From Phycisphaera sp. (lineage in GTDB: Bacteria > Planctomycetota > Phycisphaerae > Phycisphaerales > Phycisphaeraceae): a DNA stretch of 13,635 nt. This document shows, piece after piece, positions 6,719 to 12,779 of this stretch. The stretch lies in contig JARFRI010000333.1 in the NCBI GenBank assembly GCA_029287335.1, positions 1-13,635 of the forward strand, read 5' to 3'. The notes under the pieces were generated by a model. That model ran no database searches, was not told the DNA's origin, and saw nothing but the letters and a program-made list of their open reading frames with translations. Every line of letters begins with the position of its first letter. Positions within the stretch are counted from its first letter, which is position 1. Made by a program: the position numbers and the translations under genes.

Positions 6719-7564
6719 TCAGCCTTCGCGCTTATCTCGTTCCACCACCGCGTAGGCGTTGTGGTTGTGGATCGATTCGAAGTTTTCGCTCGCAACTTGG
6801 TACCACACAATGCGGTCTTCGCCATCGAGTGCGAGGGCCAGGTCTCGTACGATATCCTCGACAAATTTCGGGTTGTCGTAAGCGTCTTCGGTGACAAACT
6901 TTTCATCGGGCCGCTTTAGAACCGCAAAGACCTGCGTGCTCGCACATTTTTCGACGATTTCAAAAAGCTCTTCGATCCACATCGATTGACCTGGCGCGAA
7001 GCGGACTTTTGCTTCCATCTCGCAGCGCTGGTTGTGTGCGCCGTATGCCGAGATTTCCTTGGAGCATGGGCAAAGCGAGGTTGCGGGCACTTTGATGCCA
7101 AGGACAAAGTCCTCTTCGCAGTTAGCGACCGCTTCAAACGTGACTTCGATGTCCAGCTTGCCGGGCTGGCCGCTGATCGGGGCCTTCTTGTCGATGAAGT
7201 AGGGGAAGGTCATCTCAAGATGGGCCTCTTCTGCCTCGAGCCGCTGCTTCATGTCACGGGCGATTTCCATGACGTCGCTTGAGTTAATGCCTTGGTGGTA
7301 CTTGTTGAGTACCTCCAGGAACCGACTCATATGCGTGCCCTTTTGGTGGTGGGGCAGGGCAACGTACATGTTGACCATCGCGACGGTGTGCTGTTTGTCG
7401 TCGCTGTCGGGCCGCATCAGGGCGATGGGGTAGCGAATGTCCTTGACGCCAACTTTGTTGATCGGCACCTGCCGAAGGTCACGGCTACCTTGCACATCAG
7501 GCATCGCCGATTTGCTGGATTGGGTTGAGGAGCGGTCATCATCGGTCATAAGAGGTGCTTTCAT
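6719..7564 (-). CDS. folE2: GTP cyclohydrolase FolE2 (type IB)
   Basis: The 281-residue protein converts GTP to 7,8-dihydroneopterin triphosphate, the first step towards tetrahydrofolate and, in many bacteria, queuosine. It belongs to the FolE2/GCYH-IB family (PF02649), which differs from FolE and can work without zinc. Family landmarks are all present: MPDVQ (21-25), GVKDIRYP (39-46), KGTHMSRF (75-82), TSLCPCSKEIS (162-172) with probable metal ligand Cys167, HNQRCE (177-182) and ENFESIHNHNAYA (260-272). The start at 7564 is favoured by GGTGA 9 bases upstream. A second ATG 5 codons later lacks a ribosome-binding site. The first 20 residues are polar and dispensable-looking. The gene is divergent from lon across a shared regulatory region. 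I see no folate riboswitch or obvious Zur site in the short leader. Confidence 0.95.
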   Translation of the reverse strand: MKAPLMTDDDRSSTQSSKSAMPDVQGSRDLRQVPINKVGVKDIRYPIALMRPDSDDKQHTVAMVNMYVALPHHQKGTHMSRFLEVLNKYHQGINSSDVMEIARDMKQRLEAEEAHLEMTFPYFIDKKAPISGQPGKLDIEVTFEAVANCEEDFVLGIKVPATSLCPCSKEISAYGAHNQRCEMEAKVRFAPGQSMWIEELFEIVEKCASTQVFAVLKRPDEKFVTEDAYDNPKFVEDIVRDLALALDGEDRIVWYQVASENFESIHNHNAYAVVERDKREG

Positions 7565-7594
7565 ACTATGCTTTCACCAGTTGCGGAACGCTCC

Positions 7595-7624
7595 ATTGTA
7601 GGCCCGGCAAAGTCGGCGGACAAT
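7595..7624. promoter_or_regulatory. Overlapping divergent promoters of folE2 and lon
   Basis: Minus strand: TTGTCC (7623-7618), 17-base spacer, TACAAT (7600-7595). A start near 7588 would lie 24 bases before the folE2 ATG. Plus strand: TTGTAG (7596-7601), 17-base spacer, GACAAT (7619-7624), with a start near 7631. Each -35 overlaps the opposite -10 because ATTGT at 7595-7599 and ACAAT at 7620-7624 form an inverted repeat. The minus promoter is the better match (4/6 and 5/6); the plus one is weaker (3/6 and 4/6). Confidence 0.45.
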
Positions 7625-7625
7625 C

Positions 7626-7673
7626 CGGAGTAAAAAAACGTAGGGTAGAAGGATGCCACGCAGGTTTACTCCG
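7626..7673. repeat. 9-bp perfect inverted repeat between folE2 and lon
   Basis: CGGAGTAAA at 7626-7634 and TTTACTCCG at 7665-7673 are exact reverse complements separated by 30 bases (39 bases centre to centre, nearly four helical turns). The arms bracket the leader just downstream of the predicted lon promoter. They could be paired operator half-sites or, from an upstream promoter, the stem of an RNA hairpin. No known operator is recognised. Confidence 0.4.
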
Positions 7674-7759
7674 TTACAAGTCAATAACACAGCGAATCTA
7701 TCTTGAGAAAAAAGAAGAAAAAAAACCTTCCCAAACGACCTCGGCGCAAGCAACGCGAT

Positions 7760-10141
7760 ATGCCAACGCTGCAAGGGGCCAGCCCGCCTGGCGATTTATT
7801 TGGCCAGCCGGAGGTGCCCGCGCAGCTACCGATCCTCCCCGTCCGCGGCACGCTGGTGTTCCCCGGGACGATTATCCCGTTGGGCATTGGCCGTCCGTCC
7901 AGCCGGCAATTGCTGGAAGAGTCGCTGGCCAAATCAAATGTGATCGGACTGGCCGCCCAGATCGATGAAGAGCAGGAAGAGCCGGGCTTTGGCGGTGTCC
8001 ACAAAATCGGCACCGCAGCGCTCGCGCTGAAATTGATCCGTCAACAAGACGACACGATGACGCTCATCGTGCATGGCCTCTCTCGCATCCGTTTAGATAA
8101 GCCGATCAAGCATAAGCCCTACCTGACCGCAAAGGTCTCGACGCTGCGCGAGAAGCCCGGCCGAGGCCAAGCCTTCAAGGCAACGATCAATCAGCTCCGA
8201 GACTTGGCTTTGGAGCTGATCGAGTTGACGCCTAACGCGCCCGAGCAAGCCCGCAACGTGCTAATGAACGTCGAGTCCCCGTCGGGCCTGGTCGATTACC
8301 TCGCGGCAAACTTGGACATCAATCTGTCTGACAAGCAGGCGATGCTTGAAGAACTCAGCGTCGCCAAGCGGGCCAAGCAGGTCCATCACTTATTAAGTCA
8401 GCAGCTCCAGCTCGCTCGATTGCAGGACAAGATTCAACAGGATGTAGAAGCGAATATCGGCGAGGGGCAACGCCGACTCTACCTCCGCGAACAAGTGCGC
8501 GCGATCCAGGAAGAACTCGGAGAGGGTGATGGCTCGGCCGAGATGGTCGACGACCTGCATCGCAGACTGGTTGAAGCCGCTCCGCCTGAGAAGGTCATGG
8601 AGGAGGCCGAGCGCGAGCTGTCGCGTTTGGAGATGATCCCGCCGGCCAGCCCTGAGTATTCGGTGATCATGAGCTACGTCGAACTCGTCGCCGAACTGCC
8701 ATGGAACAAGTCGAGTAAAGACCGACTGGACCTCAGACACGCGCGCGAGATCCTCGACCGTGATCACTTTGACCTGGATAAGGTCAAGCGACGATTGATC
8801 GAATACTTAGCGGTCCGCAAGCTTAACCCCAGCGGGCGTGGAGCGATTCTTTGCCTCAGCGGACCGCCGGGCGTCGGCAAGACGTCGCTAGGTAAGTCGA
8901 TCGCCGAGGCGCTTGGGCGCGAGTTCGCCCGGATCTCGATGGGTGGGGTGCGTGATGAGGCCGAGGTACGCGGGCACCGTCGAACCTACATCGGCGCGAT
9001 GCCAGGCCGGCTGATCCAAGACATCCGGCGCTGTGGCACAAACAACCCGGTCATCATGCTGGATGAGATCGACAAGCTCGGCAGCGATGTCCGTGGCGAC
9101 CCCGCGTCGGCACTGCTAGAGGTTCTTGATCCGAGGCAGAACCACGCATTTATCGACCGCTATCTCGATGTTCCATTTGATCTCAGCAAAGTGATGTTCA
9201 TCTGCACCGCCAACTATGTCGGCAACATCCCCTCCGCATTGCTTGACCGCCTCGAAGTCATCGATATCCCCGGCTATACCGACCACGACAAGCTCGCGAT
9301 CGCAAAGCAATATCTTGTCCCGCGACAGATGCAAGAGCATGGCCTCAAGACAAAGCACGCCTCGTTCCGCGTTGCCGGGTTGCGTAAACTGATTGATGGC
9401 TACACGCGCGAGGCGGGTGTTCGTGAACTGGAGCGACAGATCGGTGCCGTATGCCGAGCCGTTGCGTCGAAGGTCGCACAGGCAAGACGGGCACCGAAGA
9501 AAGCGATCATCGATGCGAACGTAGTTGCTGAGCTGCTCGGTCCGCAGAAGTATGTCCGTGAACTCGATACACGAACCGGTATCCCCGGCATCGCTCTGGG
9601 ACTGGCCTACACTTCAGTCGGCGGTGAAGTGCTGTTTATTGAAGCGACCAAGTACCCCGGTAAGGGACAAGTCAAGCTCACCGGACAGATCGGTGATGTG
9701 ATGAAAGAGTCTGCCCAGGCGGCCCTGTCGCTTTTCAAGAGCAGGGCAGCATCTTTAGGCGTTGACTCGAAAGCGTTGCAAGATACCGACTTGCACATCC
9801 ATGTCCCCGCCGGTGCGGTGCCTAAAGATGGGCCATCCGCTGGCTGCGCGATCTATACCGCGATTACGTCATTGATGACCGGCAAAGCGGTGAAGAAGGG
9901 CCTGGCCATGACAGGCGAGATCACACTGCGTGGTAAGGTTCTGCCGATCGGTGGCGTCAAAGAAAAAACCCTCGCGGCAGATCGGCTGGGTATCAAAACC
10001 GTGCTGCTGCCGGAACTCAATCGGCGTGACCTGGAGGACATCGATCCGGCCGTGCGAAAGCGATTGACGATCGACTTCGTCGCGGATGCGGATCAACTTC
10101 TTAAGCTGGCGATACCGGGGCTGGGGCCGAATAAAAAATAA
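7760..10141 (+). CDS. lon: ATP-dependent protease Lon
   Basis: From the ATG at 7760 the protein has 793 residues, close to E. coli Lon (784). The N-terminal substrate-binding domain opens with LPILPVRGTLVFPGTIIPLG (about 24-43) and continues through helical segments to about 320. The AAA+ module has Walker A GPPGVGKT (368-375, Lys374) and Walker B IMLDEID with Asp435-Glu436. The protease domain has the Ser-Lys dyad: Ser693 in DGPSAG and Lys734 in GGVKEK. The soluble cytoplasmic hexamer degrades misfolded and selected regulatory proteins. The start is uncertain: an in-frame TTG at 7703 would add 19 very basic residues (MRKKKKKNLPKRPRRKQRD). Neither start has a good Shine-Dalgarno. I chose ATG for length and motif position. 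No CIRCE element is visible upstream. Confidence 0.96.
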   Translation: MPTLQGASPPGDLFGQPEVPAQLPILPVRGTLVFPGTIIPLGIGRPSSRQLLEESLAKSNVIGLAAQIDEEQEEPGFGGVHKIGTAALALKLIRQQDDTMTLIVHGLSRIRLDKPIKHKPYLTAKVSTLREKPGRGQAFKATINQLRDLALELIELTPNAPEQARNVLMNVESPSGLVDYLAANLDINLSDKQAMLEELSVAKRAKQVHHLLSQQLQLARLQDKIQQDVEANIGEGQRRLYLREQVRAIQEELGEGDGSAEMVDDLHRRLVEAAPPEKVMEEAERELSRLEMIPPASPEYSVIMSYVELVAELPWNKSSKDRLDLRHAREILDRDHFDLDKVKRRLIEYLAVRKLNPSGRGAILCLSGPPGVGKTSLGKSIAEALGREFARISMGGVRDEAEVRGHRRTYIGAMPGRLIQDIRRCGTNNPVIMLDEIDKLGSDVRGDPASALLEVLDPRQNHAFIDRYLDVPFDLSKVMFICTANYVGNIPSALLDRLEVIDIPGYTDHDKLAIAKQYLVPRQMQEHGLKTKHASFRVAGLRKLIDGYTREAGVRELERQIGAVCRAVASKVAQARRAPKKAIIDANVVAELLGPQKYVRELDTRTGIPGIALGLAYTSVGGEVLFIEATKYPGKGQVKLTGQIGDVMKESAQAALSLFKSRAASLGVDSKALQDTDLHIHVPAGAVPKDGPSAGCAIYTAITSLMTGKAVKKGLAMTGEITLRGKVLPIGGVKEKTLAADRLGIKTVLLPELNRRDLEDIDPAVRKRLTIDFVADADQLLKLAIPGLGPNKK

Positions 10142-10163
10142 CCGTGGCGTTCGTTGCCACGGT
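10131..10163 (-). terminator. Intrinsic terminator of the minus-strand secreted-protein gene
   Basis: On the minus strand a perfect 8-bp stem, ACCGTGGC with GCCACGGT (10163-10156 and 10148-10141), encloses a 7-base loop and is followed by TATTTTTTAT (10140-10131). This is a standard Rho-independent terminator, 26 bases past the stop of the gene at 10190-10570. It overlaps the lon stop codon. On the plus strand the hairpin has no T-run, so it should not stop lon transcripts efficiently. Confidence 0.8.
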
Positions 10164-10189
10164 CGCGATGGGTGCTGAACTCGTTCGCG

Positions 10190-10570
10190 TCACATATCAA
10201 CCGAGACGTCATACTTGGCTTGTTTGCCGATGACTTCGATCTTGTAACTGCCAGCGGGCAGTGTAAGGTCGCTTGAGCCGCTGGTGGACTTTGAGGTGCG
10301 GAGTGTGGTGTTGACGACTAGCCAGTCACCGTTTTCCTGTTTGCGGTGTACGCGGACCGTTACGTTGCATGCATCATCAAGCTGAGTGATCTTAAACTGG
10401 ACTTCGACCTGGCTGTGGTCGCTGAGTTTGAACTCGGAATCTTCACGCACTTCAGACCCGCCCGCTTGTCCCGACACATTCGCCAGGCGCGCCGCCGCAG
10501 CGGGCTCTGCCAAGCAGGTCGCTGCGCTCGCCATGAGCAGGATTGTCAGGAGTCTTAAGAAGTATTTCAT
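10190..10570 (-). CDS. Small secreted protein of unknown function
   Basis: I do not recognise a family. The 126-residue protein has a clear Sec signal peptide: basic MKYFLR, hydrophobic LLTILLMASAATCLA, then an Ala-rich stretch with possible cleavage after residue 21 or around 27. Cys19 is not in a good lipobox, so a lipoprotein is less likely. The mature ~100 residues are polar and strand-rich (VEVQFKITQL, CNVTVRVHRKQ, DWLVVNTTLRTSK, GSYKIEVIGKQAKYDVSVDM). This resembles a small beta-sandwich exposed in the periplasm or outside. A single Cys remains in the mature part. The gene is alone, ends in a strong terminator, and starts from a promoter region shared with the adenosyltransferase gene. 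No good ribosome-binding site is evident. Confidence 0.7.
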   Translation of the reverse strand: MKYFLRLLTILLMASAATCLAEPAAAARLANVSGQAGGSEVREDSEFKLSDHSQVEVQFKITQLDDACNVTVRVHRKQENGDWLVVNTTLRTSKSTSGSSDLTLPAGSYKIEVIGKQAKYDVSVDM

Positions 10571-10610
10571 TTCGGGTCTTGTCGAAGGTATTCGACGATC
10601 GCGGGATCAA

Positions 10611-10623
10611 AATTGTAACAATT
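10611..10623. promoter_or_regulatory. 13-bp palindrome, possible bidirectional extended -10 or operator
   Basis: AATTGTAACAATT is a perfect palindrome with a central A. On the minus strand it reads TGTTACAAT, an extended -10 with 5 of 6 hexamer matches, placing a start near 10605, about 35 bases before the secreted-protein ATG. On the plus strand it reads TGTAACAAT (4 of 6), placing a start near 10629 ahead of the adenosyltransferase gene. No clear -35 is seen on either strand. A repressor operator is the alternative reading. Confidence 0.4.
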
Positions 10624-10674
10624 CAATGGCCGTTAAGTCCGCTGATCGAGCGGACCATGGTCTATCATGTCGGT

Positions 10675-11220
10675 ATGAAGCTCTACACCAAACGTGGCGA
10701 CGACGGTCATACCGATCTCATCGGTGGGGCTCGGGTGTCGAAAAATCACCTTCGCGTCGGTGCTTACGGGGCCGTGGATGAACTCAACGCCACGATCGGG
10801 CTGGCACTTGCCGACTGTCAGATTGACGCGATTCGGAGCAGTCTTATTACCGTTCAATGCCGGTTGTTTGATCTTGGTGCCGATTTAGCCACGCCAAGCT
10901 CCCAAAAGACGCTATCCAGCCGTCTCAAGGCCGATCACATCGCTGAACTGGAGTCGCAGATCGACGCGGCCAGTGACCGTCTTGAGCCCCTGCGCCACTT
11001 TATCCTGCCCGGCGGGACCACCCTCGCGTCGAGGCTGCACATCGCCCGGACCGTCTGTCGCAGGGCCGAACGCGAGGTCGTGGCTTTAGCAGAGCATGAG
11101 ACACTGGACCCGCTTGCGATGGTGTTCTTGAATCGGCTTGCGGACCTGCTCTTCGCTCAGGCAAGGCTGGCCAACGCGGAAGCGGGGGTCGCCGATGTGC
11201 CCTGGCGGCCGGACCAGTAA
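10675..11220 (+). CDS. pduO: PduO-type ATP:cob(I)alamin adenosyltransferase
   Basis: The 181-residue cytoplasmic enzyme transfers the adenosyl group of ATP to cob(I)alamin, making coenzyme B12. It matches the PduO family (PF01923, trimeric four-helix bundles). The N-terminal ATP-binding block is KLYTKRGDDGHTDLIGG, followed by RVSKNHLRVGAYGAVDELNA. The later block TVCRRAEREVVAL carries the Arg/Glu residues that grip ATP. The C-terminal helix is FLNRLADLLFAQARLAN. I chose the ATG at 10675 because homologues begin M-K-x-Y-T; an ATG 6 codons upstream (10657) is possible. No cobalamin-producing or B12-dependent gene is adjacent, so the role is probably corrinoid salvage for an enzyme encoded elsewhere. 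The coiled-coil gene starts 82 bases downstream on the same strand. Confidence 0.93.
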   Translation: MKLYTKRGDDGHTDLIGGARVSKNHLRVGAYGAVDELNATIGLALADCQIDAIRSSLITVQCRLFDLGADLATPSSQKTLSSRLKADHIAELESQIDAASDRLEPLRHFILPGGTTLASRLHIARTVCRRAEREVVALAEHETLDPLAMVFLNRLADLLFAQARLANAEAGVADVPWRPDQ

Positions 11221-11302
11221 GTTAACGACGTCGTTGCCCGTCCGCTATGACGCAGTGAGATCTGATTCGATTATTCAAACCGTCTGCCTAGTGGAGTCCT
11301 TG

Positions 11303-12769
11303 ATGTCACGTCTCGCCACCGTTTTCTGCGCTGCTTTGTTTACTGTGGCCTGCCTGGTCGTTGTACTTGTCAATACGGGCTGTAAGGTGGTTGATAATGC
11401 CACGGGCGTCGGCAACGCAAACGTCGGCGATAGCTTGAAGCAGTCCAACGCGACATTAACACGCGCAGAGCTAGCGATTCGGCTCAGGCGACTTGCGATG
11501 TCCTACCTGGGTGATGTGCCTGAAGCATGTGAGAAAATTGCCGCGTCCGATTTACCACTGGACAAGCGGGTCCTTGCATTGACCATCCGCGCCAACAGTG
11601 CGGACTCGGTGACCTCCATCGCTGCCGACCCCGACCCGCAGGTGTCGCTGCTCAACATGGTCACGGTGTTGACGCTGCACCGCATCCTTGCCGAAGAGCG
11701 TGGCGAAGAGTTTTTTGGCGAGCAGAGCCGGGGATACATCAATGCGACACGGCGGATGGAGAGCGAGGCATGGAAACTCGCGGGACAAGTACTAGACCCC
11801 AGTGAGATGAAGGAACTGCGTGACCTGATCGTCCAGTACCGCAAGGACAACCCCGAAGAGGTTTATGTCTGGTGGGTACGGTTCGCAGAGTTTAGTGGGT
11901 ATAAGGAACAGTTCTCGATCGCCAACGTCGGCCGAGGGGTGGTAGATTTGTTCTTACCCGTCGGCGATGCGGTGGCGGGGATCGAGAATACGACCGATGT
12001 TGCCGAGCGAGCGACGTGGCTTGCGGCGCGTCAAGGATTGATCGTGCAGTGGCGTATCGAGTTGACGTTCTTGCAGACGCTTTCGGCACCAGAAACGACG
12101 CGACTGCTCGACCAAATCCAACGTGTCTCCACAATGATCGACAACCTGCCCAAAGACATCGCCAAAGAACGTATTGCTATTCTCGAAAGTATCGAGGACC
12201 AGAACGGAGCGCTCAACCGCCTCTTAACGAAGGCCGGCTCACTCGTGGATCAAGTCAATAAAACGACGCAGGAAGCGAACAAGATCGTAGAAAGCGTCGA
12301 TGCGATCGTGATCAATGCGGATAAGACCGTAAGCAATGTTGATCAGACGATCCAGCAGGCCGAAAAGTCACTGCAGAATGCAAAGAGTATCTTGCCCGGC
12401 ACCGAGTCCGCTCTGGCCCAGCTCGAGGTGACCAGCAAGACGCTGGGCGAAACAGTGCAAATCCTTGATCAGTTCACCAAGCAATTTGAATCCGAAGAGG
12501 GTGCGCCGCCCGGCAAGCCTTTTGACATCAATGAGTACACCCTCGCGGCAGCCGAATTGGGCAAAGCGACGACCGAACTCAACGCCTTGGTCACCAACCT
12601 GGATCAGGCGGTCCAGCAGGATCGAATCGATGACACGCTTGGCGCTGCGAAAGTTCAAATCAGCGCCCTCATCTGGCAGGGCGGGCTCGTCTTTCTGGGG
12701 GCGGGTTTGATTCTTGTCCTGGCAGCCAAGCTGATCCCTCGCCGGGTCGGTGCCAAGCCAAAGCTATAA
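11303..12769 (+). CDS. Coiled-coil envelope protein with C-terminal membrane segment
   Basis: No named family is recognised. The 488-residue protein starts at the ATG at 11303, supported by GGAG 6 bases upstream. Residues 5-25 are hydrophobic and end in TGCK with Cys27. This looks like a planctomycete lipoprotein signal, although the -3 residue (Asn) is unusual for a lipobox. Residues about 50-270 are helical and globular. About 280-395 form a long coiled coil with repeated VDQ/ADK/VDA-type heptads (KTVSNVDQTIQQAEKSLQNA). The C-terminus has a membrane helix at about 456-478 (WQGGLVFLGAGLILVLAAKL) followed by basic residues. A periplasmic coiled coil held at both ends in the inner membrane is inferred. 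It sits between the adenosyltransferase and mnmG, only 10 bases before mnmG. It could be a stalk or scaffold; no enzymatic motif is seen. Confidence 0.75.
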   Translation: MSRLATVFCAALFTVACLVVVLVNTGCKVVDNATGVGNANVGDSLKQSNATLTRAELAIRLRRLAMSYLGDVPEACEKIAASDLPLDKRVLALTIRANSADSVTSIAADPDPQVSLLNMVTVLTLHRILAEERGEEFFGEQSRGYINATRRMESEAWKLAGQVLDPSEMKELRDLIVQYRKDNPEEVYVWWVRFAEFSGYKEQFSIANVGRGVVDLFLPVGDAVAGIENTTDVAERATWLAARQGLIVQWRIELTFLQTLSAPETTRLLDQIQRVSTMIDNLPKDIAKERIAILESIEDQNGALNRLLTKAGSLVDQVNKTTQEANKIVESVDAIVINADKTVSNVDQTIQQAEKSLQNAKSILPGTESALAQLEVTSKTLGETVQILDQFTKQFESEEGAPPGKPFDINEYTLAAAELGKATTELNALVTNLDQAVQQDRIDDTLGAAKVQISALIWQGGLVFLGAGLILVLAAKLIPRRVGAKPKL

Positions 12770-12778
12770 TGCTTGGCT
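12756..12778 (+). promoter_or_regulatory. Hairpin with TATAAT loop at the mnmG start
   Basis: AGCCAA (12756-12761) pairs with TTGGCT (12773-12778) and, past one bulged A, GC pairs with GC. The loop is TATAAT (12765-12770), a perfect -10 hexamer. The stem contains the upstream gene's stop codon region and ends two bases before the mnmG ATG. A start from this -10 would give an almost leaderless mnmG mRNA. There is no good -35 and no TGN extension. Confidence 0.35.
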
Positions 12779-12779
12779 C

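Noticed and set aside
7626..7673. CIRCE or Zur operator between folE2 and lon
   Set aside because: The inverted repeat does not match the TTAGCACTC/GAGTGCTAA pattern of CIRCE or the AT-rich Zur palindromes I know.
10543..10674. 44-residue N-terminal extension of the adenosyltransferase from a TTG
   Set aside because: It would run through the divergent promoter region and overlap the neighbouring gene start. Homologues begin at the M-K-L-Y-T position.
11224..11235. 12-bp palindrome AACGACGTCGTT just after the adenosyltransferase stop
   Set aside because: It allows only a 4-bp stem as RNA, has no T-run, and short palindromes of this kind are expected in this sequence composition.
11138..11302. 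55-residue N-terminal extension of the coiled-coil envelope protein
   Set aside because: It would overlap the end of the adenosyltransferase gene and hide the signal sequence. The ATG at 11303 has a well-placed GGAG.
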